This document shows, in pieces, positions 42,782 to 52,556 of a stretch of DNA of 64,000 nucleotides. The notes beneath the pieces were generated by a model. The model searched no databases. It saw only the letters and a program-made list of their open reading frames with translations, and was not told where the DNA came from. The stretch comes from Deltaproteobacteria bacterium. Lineage in GTDB: Bacteria > Desulfobacterota > Dissulfuribacteria > Dissulfuribacterales > DYLC01. Position 1 is the first letter of the stretch, and each line of letters begins with the position of its first letter. Where the stretch lies: contig JAQVIJ010000006.1 in the NCBI GenBank assembly GCA_028695735.1, positions 1-64,000 of the forward strand, in the 5' to 3' direction. The translations under genes and the position numbers were made by a program.

Positions 42782-45026
42782 CCATGCCTTTATCCTCGAA
42801 AGGCAGGGCAGGCCGCAGACCCTGAAGAAGGGTGTTTCATTCAATGGCCGTGAAATGCTGCACCAAGGGCCTGAACTTGCAGAAATGGGTGTGCGTGGCG
42901 GGAAAAGGGCATTGAGAAAGATGGAGCTGCTGGCGCCTGCCGGCACTCGAGAGGCATTTTTCAGTGCCATCGAAAACGGCGCCGATGCCGTATATGTGGG
43001 GCTCAAGACATTGAACGCACGGGCCTTGGCCACCAATTTTTCTCTTGCCGAAGTGGCTGCCCTGACATCCCTTGCCCATGAGGCCGGAGTCAGGCTGTTC
43101 GTAGCCTTGAATTCCCTTGTGAAAGAGACGGAATTGCCGATGGTTATGGAACTGCTTGCCGGGCTGCATGAGACAGGTGTGGATGCCTTGATCATTCAGG
43201 ACCTGGCTGTCTGGCGGCTCGCAAGACGATATTTCCCCGATCTCCGGCTGCATGCCAGCACTCTCATGGCTATTCATAACTCGTGGGGTGTAAGGCAGGC
43301 ATATCAAATGGGTTTCAAGCGCGTGGTATTGGCCCGTGAAATGACCCTGCATGAGATTCAACATGCGGTCAATGCCGCTGATGTGGAGATCGAGGTCTTT
43401 GTGCACGGCGCCATGTGTTTCACCTGCTCAGGCAGTTGCCTCATGAGCAGTTATTTCGGCGGCAAATCCAGTATGCGGGGCAGGTGTGTACAGCCATGCC
43501 GAAGGCAGTACGAGGTAAACGGCGCCAAGGGCTTTCATTTTTCCATGTTTGATCTGTGCGGTATTGATGTGCTGCCCGAGCTGGCGGACATGGGTGTGGC
43601 ATCCATCAAGATAGAGGGCAGATTGAAACCTGCAAGTTATGTGGGGGGCGTGGTCAGGGCATACAGAATGCTTCTGAACGCTCTGCCGCTTCGGAACACT
43701 CAGCCAGAGATGTATCAAGATGTCTTGAAGGAGTCAAAGGCGCTGCTGAATGCCGCCATGGGCAGGGATTACACTGGTGGATTTTTTCGGACCGACAACC
43801 CGAAAGACCTGTTGGATGCCGGCAGGACCGCCAATACAGGTAAGTATCTCGGAAGGGTTATGCGCTCAAAGAACAGCACATTGTGCATTAAAAGCGATTC
43901 CATTGTGCAGAAAGGCGATAGATTGCGTATAGTCTTTCCCGATGTAATGGAACAGCTTTCATTTACCTGCCATGCTGTGGAAAGGGACGGTGATGGGCTT
44001 TTCTGTATTTCAAACGCCAGATGCGCAGCCGTTCCCGTGAATTCCCTTGTCTTCAAGACGGATCAGCGGGCGCAACAGGCATTGGGTGCGCCTTTTTTCG
44101 ATACGAGTTCATGGAAGGACCGCTGGCAGGGGCTGGTGTCGAAAGGGAGGATATACGAGAGACGTGCCCATGAGAAGGCTGCACAGCTTCAGAAAGAATT
44201 GAGCGGGCAGCATTTATCCAGGCCATGCAAGAAGGTTGTCCCACTCAAGAGACAGGGGTATGCCATGTGGGTTCGTCTGAAAAACCCGGCCATGCTGGAA
44301 CTGGCCAGGGCATTGAACCCCCGTGGTATTATAGTGGAATTGGATGCGAAGTATATGGTTTTTTTTCTCAGACACTGGCGTAATGACATCTGTTGGTCCA
44401 TTCCAGCCGTCAGTTATGAAAATGGCCTGCATGCCATGGAACAGCAGATTTTACGTCTGTTGCGCATGGGGCATCGTTCTTTTATGGTGAATAATTTGAG
44501 TCAGATAGCATGGTTACAGCATCTTGCCAAAGATGTGCGCGGCCACGGCCTGGAACTCTGGAGTGGCTATGCCATGAATCTCTTGAATTCTCAGGCATTG
44601 CAGGCAGTCAGGGACCTTGGTGTGAAAAATGCCATGTTTTCCGTGGAGACAGATGAGAGGAATCTGTCCCTTGCGCTGTCCAACGCGGGATTCATGCCCG
44701 TGAGCATGACCGTATTTGGCTATCTACCCCTTTTTGTCAGCCGCATCAAACCATTTGAACGACCAGAGCGCGTTGTCATCGCAAGTCCCAGGGGAGAGAT
44801 GTTCTGGTGGCGGAATACACCCCAGACAGGTTGTTGCCTGCCGGACAAGCCGTTTTCCCTGTTCGATCTGCAAGAGCGGTTACAGGAGATGGGTGTCACG
44901 GTGCAGGTGATTGATCTCATGTATTGGCCTGCTCAAAGGCGTCTGCCTGAGTTCCGGAAGCGCAGGGACTGGACAAGGGCCTTTTATATGGGCCGGCGTT
45001 TTAATTTTGCGGACAACCTGCTGTGA
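42762..45026 (+). CDS. Peptidase U32 family protein (YegQ/RlhA-like, DUF3656 region)
   Basis: 754 residues from ATG 42762, but the start is uncertain: the conserved part begins MELLAPAGTREAFFSAIENG at residue 54 (ATG 42921), and no ribosome-binding site clearly marks either. The signature region MCFTCSGSCLMSSYFGGKSS with CVQPC (about 218-250) holds clustered Cys that may bind an iron-sulfur cluster. Members include RlhA, which hydroxylates 23S rRNA, and collagenase-like proteins. The C-terminal 400 residues resemble the DUF3656 part and are less conserved. Confidence 0.85.
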   Translation: MPRHPHSHAFILERQGRPQTLKKGVSFNGREMLHQGPELAEMGVRGGKRALRKMELLAPAGTREAFFSAIENGADAVYVGLKTLNARALATNFSLAEVAALTSLAHEAGVRLFVALNSLVKETELPMVMELLAGLHETGVDALIIQDLAVWRLARRYFPDLRLHASTLMAIHNSWGVRQAYQMGFKRVVLAREMTLHEIQHAVNAADVEIEVFVHGAMCFTCSGSCLMSSYFGGKSSMRGRCVQPCRRQYEVNGAKGFHFSMFDLCGIDVLPELADMGVASIKIEGRLKPASYVGGVVRAYRMLLNALPLRNTQPEMYQDVLKESKALLNAAMGRDYTGGFFRTDNPKDLLDAGRTANTGKYLGRVMRSKNSTLCIKSDSIVQKGDRLRIVFPDVMEQLSFTCHAVERDGDGLFCISNARCAAVPVNSLVFKTDQRAQQALGAPFFDTSSWKDRWQGLVSKGRIYERRAHEKAAQLQKELSGQHLSRPCKKVVPLKRQGYAMWVRLKNPAMLELARALNPRGIIVELDAKYMVFFLRHWRNDICWSIPAVSYENGLHAMEQQILRLLRMGHRSFMVNNLSQIAWLQHLAKDVRGHGLELWSGYAMNLLNSQALQAVRDLGVKNAMFSVETDERNLSLALSNAGFMPVSMTVFGYLPLFVSRIKPFERPERVVIASPRGEMFWWRNTPQTGCCLPDKPFSLFDLQERLQEMGVTVQVIDLMYWPAQRRLPEFRKRRDWTRAFYMGRRFNFADNLL

Positions 45027-45087
45027 GTGGGCCATGTGATGCGAATTTGGCCCTGTGCCGTGTTCTGTGTGAATTTTCTGTGAGGTC

Positions 45088-46488
45088 ATGGCGGTGAAAA
45101 AACAGATACTGGTAGTGGATGATGAAAACACCATTCTCGACAGCGTGAAGGGCATTCTGGAGGATGAGGGCTACGGAGTGACGGTGGTGTCCAGCGGTAA
45201 GGAATGTCTTGAGACATTGAAGACAGCCCCAGCCGACCTGGTGGTGCTGGACATCTGGATGCCGGGTATGGATGGCTTGGAGGTGCTTCAGCGGATCAAG
45301 AAGGATTGGCCGTTTCTGCCGGTGGTGATCATGACCGGCCACGGCACTATCGAGACCGCTGTGAAGGCCACCCGCATGGGCGCCCATGATTTTATCGAAA
45401 AACCCCTTTCATACGAATCCCTGTTGCTTTCCGTGGAAAACGCCCTGAAATATAAGGAATTGGAGGAGGAAAACGCCATTCTCCGGCAGCATACCGATGC
45501 GTCTGTGCAGGATATAATCGGTATGAGCCCTGTGATGCTGAAGCTGAAGGAGCAGATCACCATCATTGCACCCACTGACGCTTGGGTGCTGATTCGGGGG
45601 GAAAACGGCACGGGCAAGGAATTGGTGGCCCAGACCATTCATCGCATGAGCAAACGCAGTCACAAGCCCCTTGTGGAGGTGAACTGCGCGGCTATTCCGG
45701 AGGAGCTGATAGAAAGCGAGTTGTTTGGTTATGAGAAGGGGGCATTTACCGGCGCAGGCGCCACAAAACGCGGCAAATTCGATCTTGCCAATGGAGGGGC
45801 ATTATTTCTGGACGAGATAGGCGATATGAGCCTGAAGACTCAGGCGAAGGTGTTGCGCATACTGCAGGAGCAGCGTTTTGAGCGGGTTGGCGGCAACAAG
45901 ACCATCTTCGTGGACGTGCGCATCATAGCAGCCACCAACAAGGATATGGAAAAAGAGATCGCCGAAGGCAGGTTCAGGGAAGACCTGTATTACCGGCTGA
46001 ATGTAATACCCATAGAGATCCCGCCCTTGAGGGAGCGCATTGAGGATATTCCCCTGCTTTTGGAGGCATTTGTGGCCAATTTTGCCAGAAAGATGGGGAA
46101 AGAACCCCTGAAGATCGATTCGAAGATATATGCATGTCTTCAGGCGTATAATTGGCCGGGGAATGTGCGGGAATTGCGCAATCTGGCAGAGCGCATGGTC
46201 ATTCTTTCCAAGTCTGATACCCTGACCTGTGATGACCTGCCCCAATCCTATCGTGCAGCCTCCAGAAGTCGCGTGGATGTCCCTGAAACCCCTTGCGCCA
46301 TGTTGTATTGCGAGGACTTTCGAAGCGCCAAGGCCATGTTTGAGCGGGAGTATATAGCCCGAAAGCTCTCGGAGAATAACGGCAATATCACCAGGACCGC
46401 CGAGGCCATCGGCATAGAAAGACGCCATCTGCACAGAAAGATACAGCAGCTCGGGCTGGAAGACAGGCTTGAGGACATGAAGGACTGA
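45088..46488 (+). CDS. NtrC-family sigma-54 response regulator (orphan)
   Basis: 466 residues in three parts: receiver (about 1-120, phosphorylation Asp55 in VVLDIWMPG), AAA+ domain (Walker [13 protein letters not shown] near 170, GAFTGA near 217, which contacts sigma-54, and FLDEIGDM), and a Fis-type helix-turn-helix at the end ([20 protein letters not shown]). Activates sigma-54 promoters after phosphorylation. No sensor kinase gene is adjacent; it is translated in overlap with the ABC transporter genes downstream. Confidence 0.94.
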   Translation: MAVKKQILVVDDENTILDSVKGILEDEGYGVTVVSSGKECLETLKTAPADLVVLDIWMPGMDGLEVLQRIKKDWPFLPVVIMTGHGTIETAVKATRMGAHDFIEKPLSYESLLLSVENALKYKELEEENAILRQHTDASVQDIIGMSPVMLKLKEQITIIAPTDAWVLIRGENGTGKELVAQTIHRMSKRSHKPLVEVNCAAIPEELIESELFGYEKGAFTGAGATKRGKFDLANGGALFLDEIGDMSLKTQAKVLRILQEQRFERVGGNKTIFVDVRIIAATNKDMEKEIAEGRFREDLYYRLNVIPIEIPPLRERIEDIPLLLEAFVANFARKMGKEPLKIDSKIYACLQAYNWPGNVRELRNLAERMVILSKSDTLTCDDLPQSYRAASRSRVDVPETPCAMLYCEDFRSAKAMFEREYIARKLSENNGNITRTAEAIGIERRHLHRKIQQLGLEDRLEDMKD

Positions 46489-47441
46489 TGACCATGAAAC
46501 CGGAAGCGGATGCACTTCACGATGCGGCGGTTCTTCTGGAGATTCGAGGCCTGCGTAAGGCCTTTGGAGAACGGGTGGCAGTCTCCGGCCTTGATTTTGC
46601 TGTAAGGAAAGGCGAGTGCCTTGGTCTGCTCGGGCCGAATGGAGCAGGTAAAACCACCACCATTCACATGCTTCTGGGGCTGGTGACGCCTTTGAGCGGG
46701 GATATCTACTTTTTTGGAGTGAATGCAGCACGGCGCCTTTCGGAGTTGAAGAAACGCATAGGTGTAACCCCGCAGACGGATAATTTGGACCCGGATCTCA
46801 CAGCAATGGAGAATCTGACGGTCTATGCCTCCTATTTTGGAATAGACTACAAGACAGCCTCGGCCAGGGCTGAGGAACTGCTGGATTTTTTTGCCCTTAA
46901 AAACCGGCGGAATGAGATCATTTCCGCATTTTCAGGCGGTCAGAGGCGCAGGCTGCTCATAGCGAGGGCACTTATCAACAACCCTGATCTCCTGATACTG
47001 GACGAACCCACCATAGGGCTTGATCCACAGGCCAGAAGGCTGATCTGGGATTGTCTGGAGATGCTGCGCAGGAACGGCACGACCATGCTCCTGACCAGTC
47101 ATTACATGGAAGAGGTCTCCAGACTGGCCACACAGGTGTTGATTCTGGACGGCGGTAAGGCGGTGGCCTATGGTGTTCCTGATGCCCTTGTGCAGCGTCA
47201 TGTGGGGAGGGAGGTCTATGAGATTCGGGGCAGCCGTGAACACCTGGCAGGTCTTAGGCCCCTTTTGGCATCTTGTAAGGCGGATTTTGAGACAGGCCAG
47301 GATGTCCTGCGCATCTTTGTGAGAGAGACCTGTCCTGAACTGGATGCCCTTGTATTGGAGCAGTCTCATGTCACCCGCAGACCGGCCGGGCTGGAGGACC
47401 TGTTTCTGAGACTGACAGGCAGTGAATTGAAGGAGAATTGA
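46488..47441 (+). CDS. ABC exporter ATP-binding protein (NodI/ABC-2 type)
   Basis: 317 residues. Start overlaps the regulator stop by one base (TGATG). Walker A GPNGAGKTT, signature FSGGQRRRLLIARA, Walker B LLILDEPTIGLDPQ. The C-terminal 80 residues are specific to the subgroup. It pairs with the ABC-2 permease next door as a two-gene exporter; substrate unknown. Confidence 0.92.
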   Translation: MTMKPEADALHDAAVLLEIRGLRKAFGERVAVSGLDFAVRKGECLGLLGPNGAGKTTTIHMLLGLVTPLSGDIYFFGVNAARRLSELKKRIGVTPQTDNLDPDLTAMENLTVYASYFGIDYKTASARAEELLDFFALKNRRNEIISAFSGGQRRRLLIARALINNPDLLILDEPTIGLDPQARRLIWDCLEMLRRNGTTMLLTSHYMEEVSRLATQVLILDGGKAVAYGVPDALVQRHVGREVYEIRGSREHLAGLRPLLASCKADFETGQDVLRIFVRETCPELDALVLEQSHVTRRPAGLEDLFLRLTGSELKEN

Positions 47442-47443
47442 GT

Positions 47444-48190
47444 ATGCTGGCCTTAAATGTGTGGAAGAGGAATGCCATGGTCTGGCGTAAGCACTTCAAG
47501 GCCAGCATCATAGGTAATTTGGGTGAGCCCTTTCTTTTCCTTATCGCCATGGGCTACGGGCTTGGAAAGACCATGCCTGTGGTGGCAAATATGAGTTATC
47601 TGGAGTTCATTGCGCCTGGGTTGGCTGCATCCGCTGTGATGTTCAGCGCGGCCCTGGAGACCACATACGGCTCCTATACCCGGCTTGCGACACAGAAGAC
47701 CTATGAGGCCATTCTCATGACGCCAGTTTCAGTCTATGACCTGGCCCTCGGTGAGATGTTCTGGGGCGCCACCAAGGGACTGATCTCAGGTCTTATCATG
47801 ATCGCCCTGTTTCCTCTGTTCGGCATTCAGCCGTCTTTATGGACCTTTTTCATTCCGTTTTTGCTGTTTTTGGAGGGTATGATATTTGCCGCCTGCGGCG
47901 TTATCATGACCGCCATAGCCCAAAGTTACGAATTTTTTAATTATTTCATGACATTGTTTATCAATCCATTGTTTCTTTTTTCAGGCATTCTTTTTCCAAT
48001 GGATTCCCTGCATCCGGCACTCAAGGTGGTGTTTATGGTTCTGCCCCTGTCCCATGCAGTTCAGCTTTACAGGGGATTGACCTATGGCAGAACAGGGGAT
48101 TGGTGGCTGCATCTATTGGTACTGGCCTCCTATGCGGTTTTTCTTGTTCTTATCGCCTCAAGACTCCTCAAGAGACGGCTGATCAAATGA
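47444..48190 (+). CDS. ABC-2 type exporter permease (NodJ-like)
   Basis: 248 residues from ATG 47444, spaced 8 bases from AGGAG (a TTG two codons earlier is too close). Six hydrophobic segments. LGEPFLFLIAMGYGLGK near the N-terminus and FLFSGILFPMDSLHPAL near the C-terminus match NodJ-like ABC-2 permeases that export polysaccharide, lipid or drugs. It overlaps tsaE by 4 bases. Confidence 0.9.
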   Translation: MLALNVWKRNAMVWRKHFKASIIGNLGEPFLFLIAMGYGLGKTMPVVANMSYLEFIAPGLAASAVMFSAALETTYGSYTRLATQKTYEAILMTPVSVYDLALGEMFWGATKGLISGLIMIALFPLFGIQPSLWTFFIPFLLFLEGMIFAACGVIMTAIAQSYEFFNYFMTLFINPLFLFSGILFPMDSLHPALKVVFMVLPLSHAVQLYRGLTYGRTGDWWLHLLVLASYAVFLVLIASRLLKRRLIK

Positions 48191-48645
48191 AGCGGACATC
48201 CGTATCCCACAGCCCTTCAGAGACCTGCAAGATCGGCATGGAGCTCGCCAACACCCTGGTTCCAGGCGATGTATTGCTTCTATACGGCGACCTGGGGGCA
48301 GGGAAAACCGCTTTTGTCAAGGGGGTCGCTGCAGGTCTTGGTATCGAGGCACGCAGGGTGACCAGCCCGAGTTTCGGGCTCATTCACGAGTACGAAGAAG
48401 GTCGTATTCCCCTGTCCCATGCAGACCTTTACCGCCTCGGCCCGAATATTTCCGAAGAGGGCCTGGAGGAAATCGGGTTATATGAATATCTGAACGGCAA
48501 ATGGGTCCTGGCTGTGGAGTGGCCGGAATACTGCCCCGATTTTTTGAGAGACATAGCACAAGAACACATACTTTCCATTCGCATCACATGGCAAAGTGAG
48601 AATGAGAGGGTGATAACGGTATCGCGAGGCGATGAGACCCTTTAA
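48187..48645 (+). CDS. tsaE: tRNA threonylcarbamoyladenosine biosynthesis ATPase TsaE
   Basis: 152 residues from ATG 48187 (ATGA overlap with the permease stop). P-loop GDLGAGKTAFVKG, then VTSPSFGLIHEYEEG and HADLYRLG, and the WPEYCPD segment. TsaE drives the turnover of TsaB-TsaD in making the t6A base of tRNAs that read ANN codons. Essential in most bacteria. Its company with an exporter is probably incidental. Confidence 0.94.
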   Translation: MKRTSVSHSPSETCKIGMELANTLVPGDVLLLYGDLGAGKTAFVKGVAAGLGIEARRVTSPSFGLIHEYEEGRIPLSHADLYRLGPNISEEGLEEIGLYEYLNGKWVLAVEWPEYCPDFLRDIAQEHILSIRITWQSENERVITVSRGDETL

Positions 48646-48646
48646 T

Positions 48647-48672
48647 AAGGGCAGACTGGCTTGCCTGCCCTT
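48647..48672. terminator. Weak bidirectional hairpin between tsaE and the chemoreceptor gene
   Basis: AAGGGCAG / CTGCCCTT stem of 8 bp with a 10-base loop. No T-run on either side, so its strength as a terminator is doubtful. It lies between two convergent genes. Confidence 0.4.
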
Positions 48673-48710
48673 GAATGTTTCACTCATGGGAGCCTTGAAA
48701 AATTAGGGTG

Positions 48711-51089
48711 TTATACCTTAAATCTCGATATCTCTTCCTGCACCGCTTTGGCCTTTTCAAGCAGCTCATCCATGAGGGTGAGGGTGTTTTCCGCATTCTC
48801 GGCGTTCTGTCTGGCGCTTTCCGCGATATCGGCCATAACCTTTTGCAGAATGGCGCTTCGTTCCTTCTGCTTGCTGGTCCTGTTGGTGATCTCCATGGAG
48901 TTCAACACGACTCTTCCCACGCCTTCCACGGCTGTTTTGGAGGTGGCGGTTGTATTATGGGCTGCATCCATGACGTCATCACTGACAGCTATAACCTGCT
49001 GTATTGAATCCTCGGCCAGCTTTCTGCGCACAGCCTGTTTTTGCGTCATTTCCACGATGTTGCCGGATGCCTCTTTGAGCCTGTCTGTTTCTTTCAGCAG
49101 TTCTGTTGTGCCGGCTGCCTGTTGGACCGTCGTGGAGGAGATGTCGATTACGAGCTGTGAGGTGTTTTCGATGTTTTGAATGATGCGGTCAAAGACAGCG
49201 GCTGTCTTTTGTGTCAGCTCCCTACCTTCTGCGATGGTAGCTGTGCTTTGTTTGATGAGTTCAGCTATCTCCTTTGTGGATTCAGCGGTTCTTTCAGCCA
49301 GTTTACGTATTTCCTCTGCAACGACTGCAAAACCTCGGCCGTGCTCGCCCGCCCTGGCCGCCTCGATGGCTGCGTTAAGGGCCAGCAGGTTGGTCTGTTC
49401 CGCGATGTCTGAGATCAGGGCTACGATATCCTTGACCTGTTCAGAACTGTCTGCAATGGCCTCCATGCTGCGCACGGTTTTGTCCATGGCCTCTTTTGCA
49501 TCTGTGGAGGACAACAGGGTTTCCTGCGCCTCTTTTGCGGACTTTTGAGCCTCTTCAGCCATTTTTTGAAGGCTGTTGGACATTTCGGTCAGGGATTGTG
49601 CTGTCTTGTTGGCTGCCTCGGCCTGAACCAATGCCCGTGCCTGGACCTCCCTCGCTGTCTCACCCATGGCAATGACGGTCTGAACAGCGGTGTTGGAGAC
49701 CTCTTTGCCTTGTGCGGAGGTCTCTGCGATTCTCTGTGCGGCCTTGGCCATCTCTTCTATGATGGCAGCAGTCTCTTTGGAGAGCTGTGCGGAGGATTCC
49801 GCGTGTTCTGCCACCTCACTGGCGGTCTGCCCCATCATCATGACGCGCTGCAACACATCTTTGGCCCTTTCAGCCTGTGCTATAGCGATTTCTGAGATGC
49901 GTTGTGCCCGTTCATGCACATTCTGGCTGGCCTGTGTGACATCTGTTACCGTGGCCTTCATGTCTTTGAAGGTGGTCTGAAGGGCGTCGAGGAAGGTGTT
50001 GATGGATTCCGCCATGATGCCGATTTCATCACGATATGTCACTTTTACACGTTTGGTGATGTCCATGTACTTGGTGATGACCTGAATGGCGGATGCTGTT
50101 TCTGTGATGGGGCGAAGCATGACCATGTTGAAGAAGATGGCTATAACTGTTCCCATGATAAAGATATATACCGCCAAGGCGCCTGTGAATTTGAAGCGGT
50201 CTATAATGAGATTGTTGAGCATTTCATTCAACGTATTGGCATCTTCCGCCAAGATATGCAGGCCTACGACCTTGCCCTCATAGTCCACCAGTGGCATGGA
50301 GGTGATGAGATATTTGTCGGTGAGCACATATCCCTTTGAGGCGAGTTCGTTATAATTTATTGTTTTTACAAGGTTTTTGGCTGCATCATCGAACCATTTG
50401 TCGTTGGCTATGACATAGCCGCCTCCTGTCTTGGTCTGTTCGCCTATTATGGTGCCCAGTTTGGCTGCATCTTCCTTGAGCAGGGTGGCATAGAGAAGCT
50501 TCTCAGCCTTCATGTCCTTGGCTATGGTATCCAGCCCCAAAAGCATCTCGATGGAGCCGATATAGTCGTTGTCCCGAATGATGGGTGCTATGCTGCGCAG
50601 GGCCAGACCGTCTCTGCCAACTTCAAAAAAAGAATACGGTTTTTTGGTGTTCTTCAATTGTACTATGGAATTACGAAATGCCTTGAGGTCATCCCCGTGT
50701 TTGTCAGGGGCCCAGGAACGCAGAAAGGAGCGGATGTCTGCTGTATGTATCTGCACCTTGAGATTTTTGAGACCGATTTTGTCGTAGTCCTCAAACATGC
50801 TGTAAAGACGATTCAATGCCAGTTCGCGATTGTTTTCTATAAGCGCCTTTGAAAGCGTGCCGTTACCCGCTATGGCCACTATGTTGGTCTTGCCTATCTC
50901 GAACCACTTATTGATGTTTTCCTGTAATAATTGTGTGGAGGTGGCAGTGTGTTTTTTGATTTCCGTTTCTTTCAGCGGTATGGTGCTGTACCAGGTATAA
51001 AGGGCATTGGCTGCAAGTATCAGTAAACCAATTACAGCTACTATGCCAAAGAGTTTAACCTTCAGGTTTACATTGAACAGATTGAACAT
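48711..51089 (-). CDS. Methyl-accepting chemotaxis protein
   Basis: 792 residues. TM1 at about 10-32, a periplasmic Cache-like sensor domain (about 35-295), TM2 at about 300-325, a HAMP segment, then a long coiled-coil signalling domain. The kinase-binding tip is perfectly recognisable: [20 protein letters not shown] and [18 protein letters not shown]. It would signal to CheA through the CheW encoded just upstream (35-base gap). Ligand unknown. GGAGGGAG site. Confidence 0.95.
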   Translation of the reverse strand: MFNLFNVNLKVKLFGIVAVIGLLILAANALYTWYSTIPLKETEIKKHTATSTQLLQENINKWFEIGKTNIVAIAGNGTLSKALIENNRELALNRLYSMFEDYDKIGLKNLKVQIHTADIRSFLRSWAPDKHGDDLKAFRNSIVQLKNTKKPYSFFEVGRDGLALRSIAPIIRDNDYIGSIEMLLGLDTIAKDMKAEKLLYATLLKEDAAKLGTIIGEQTKTGGGYVIANDKWFDDAAKNLVKTINYNELASKGYVLTDKYLITSMPLVDYEGKVVGLHILAEDANTLNEMLNNLIIDRFKFTGALAVYIFIMGTVIAIFFNMVMLRPITETASAIQVITKYMDITKRVKVTYRDEIGIMAESINTFLDALQTTFKDMKATVTDVTQASQNVHERAQRISEIAIAQAERAKDVLQRVMMMGQTASEVAEHAESSAQLSKETAAIIEEMAKAAQRIAETSAQGKEVSNTAVQTVIAMGETAREVQARALVQAEAANKTAQSLTEMSNSLQKMAEEAQKSAKEAQETLLSSTDAKEAMDKTVRSMEAIADSSEQVKDIVALISDIAEQTNLLALNAAIEAARAGEHGRGFAVVAEEIRKLAERTAESTKEIAELIKQSTATIAEGRELTQKTAAVFDRIIQNIENTSQLVIDISSTTVQQAAGTTELLKETDRLKEASGNIVEMTQKQAVRRKLAEDSIQQVIAVSDDVMDAAHNTTATSKTAVEGVGRVVLNSMEITNRTSKQKERSAILQKVMADIAESARQNAENAENTLTLMDELLEKAKAVQEEISRFKV

Positions 51090-51124
51090 ATTATACTCCC
51101 TCCAAGAGAAATATATTATACTGA

Positions 51125-51652
51125 TTATGTTTGTATTGAGTCTTGTTTTGCTCTTGCAGCGTTATGTCCTGATATATGGGCTATGATGTTCTGGGTGTCG
51201 ATTACCGGCAGACTGTAGCCTTTTGCATTTGTTATGGCTTTAGTGAACAGTGTGTTTTCAAGCTGCATGTATTTCAGGCTGTCGGAGGGAGCGTGTGTCT
51301 CCCACATTCCATCTTCCACTCTCAATACAGAAGCGACCATCAGGCCATGTGGACCGTATTCGGATTCCACCAGAACGACTCGCGGATTTGATGAGCCGGC
51401 GTCGAGCGCCCGGTAATCCTCGGAAAGAAAGTATTTGAGATCCACAACAGGTACGATGTCCCCTCTGACATTCAGGATGCCTGTGATTGAGGTGATTGCA
51501 TTGGGAAGGTATTCGATGTTAGCTGCGGGCAATATCTCTTTGACTTGAGACAGCTCTATGGCGCTTTCGTGGCCTGCTATGAGCAGGACGAGGACTTTCA
51601 GGTGAGTATATTGGTTTGTGCCGTCTTGCATGGTGGAACTTGCATCAGTCAT
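51125..51652 (-). CDS. cheW: Chemotaxis coupling protein CheW
   Basis: 175 residues. The CheW fold is clear: [40 protein letters not shown], then [11 protein letters not shown]. It links receptors to the kinase CheA. Followed by the receptor gene on the same strand, so the two form a receptor-coupling unit; CheA and CheY are not in the window. Good GGGAG site. Confidence 0.93.
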   Translation of the reverse strand: MTDASSTMQDGTNQYTHLKVLVLLIAGHESAIELSQVKEILPAANIEYLPNAITSITGILNVRGDIVPVVDLKYFLSEDYRALDAGSSNPRVVLVESEYGPHGLMVASVLRVEDGMWETHAPSDSLKYMQLENTLFTKAITNAKGYSLPVIDTQNIIAHISGHNAARAKQDSIQT

Positions 51653-51880
51653 GGATATTTTCTGACTCCCATTGCAATTATCAAATCGCCCAAGAAGTAT
51701 GCCGGCGTTTCAGGCAGTCTTTATGATGTTTTTTATAATTAACATATCTTAATGAAAATATCGACAGTTTTTTTGACTCAAATTTCGCGTTTGAATCTAA
51801 AAAACAAAAAAGATATTGTTAATGCGCAATTTGCCAAGGATGCAACCCAAGCCTCGTAACAATACAGTTCATGCAGATAT

Positions 51881-51975
51881 GTATGTGAGCATTTTTCGCC
51901 CCTGTCTGCGTGCAACGCACAGGCAGGGACGAGCAACGCAGTTATCGGGCGATAAGGCAATTTTTCGAGGTCCCC
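51881..51975 (+). repeat. Dispersed palindromic repeat, copy D (with 28-bp insert)
   Basis: ATGTGAGCATTTTTCGCC, then the insert CCTGTCTGCG TGCAACGCAC AGGCAGGG, then GACGAGCAACGCAGTTATCGG and AAGGCAATTTTTCGAGGTCCCC. The flanks are joined exactly as in copy C, apart from the extra 28 bases. The right part, read on the other strand, codes for the end of the ThpR gene. Confidence 0.88.
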
Positions 51976-52556
51976 TCCAATCGTGGAATTTGCGCCTGTG
52001 CAGTGAATTGATACTGCCTGTATCTTTCGTATTCGGGTCCTTTTGCCAGCAACCTGCTTTTATATATTGTAATTTCCCGAACGCCGAACGGTTCGGATTT
52101 ACATGGGGAACGCAGGAATTCTGTAATGACAGCTGGGGCCGTTACGGAGCGTATGCGACCTAATGTTATATGGGGTGTGAATGGGCGTTTTTCAATGGGC
52201 AGCCCCATACCTTCCAGCATGGTTTGTATGTTTTTTTGCAAGTTTTCGATGGCATGGAGGTCCCCCATGCAGCCGCACCAAAGCACACGTGGGTTTTTGG
52301 GCCCAGGAAAGACCCCTGTGCCCTGAATGGCGAGGTTAAACGGCTGCGTGGCGCAGGCTATGCCTTGAGCGGCATTACAGACCCGTTCCAGCAATTCCTC
52401 TGTTATGTCGCCGAGAAAGGCCAGGGTTATGTGCAGTTGAAGCGGATTAACCCATCTAATCGTGGAATGCGGCCCTGCCGGCCATTTTTTTATAAGGCGG
52501 CCCAGCATGGCCTTTATATCATCCGGTATATCGAGAGCTATAAATATGCGCGCCAT
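51942..52556 (-). CDS. thpR: RNA 2',3'-cyclic phosphodiesterase (ThpR/LigT)
   Basis: 204 residues. Two HxTx catalytic motifs: HITLAFLG and HITLGRIR, which is the 2H phosphoesterase signature. It starts 38 bases inside the end of cinA, without a clear ribosome-binding site. The last dozen residues (LEGTSKNCLIAR) are encoded by repeat copy D; the natural C-terminus may be shorter. Confidence 0.9.
   Translation of the reverse strand: MARIFIALDIPDDIKAMLGRLIKKWPAGPHSTIRWVNPLQLHITLAFLGDITEELLERVCNAAQGIACATQPFNLAIQGTGVFPGPKNPRVLWCGCMGDLHAIENLQKNIQTMLEGMGLPIEKRPFTPHITLGRIRSVTAPAVITEFLRSPCKSEPFGVREITIYKSRLLAKGPEYERYRQYQFTAQAQIPRLEGTSKNCLIAR

Noticed and set aside
51653-51780. Possible sigma-28 promoter before cheW (TAAAG and GCCGGCAT on the minus strand)
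   Set aside because: The spacing is 13 bases rather than about 15 and the -10 part is poor.
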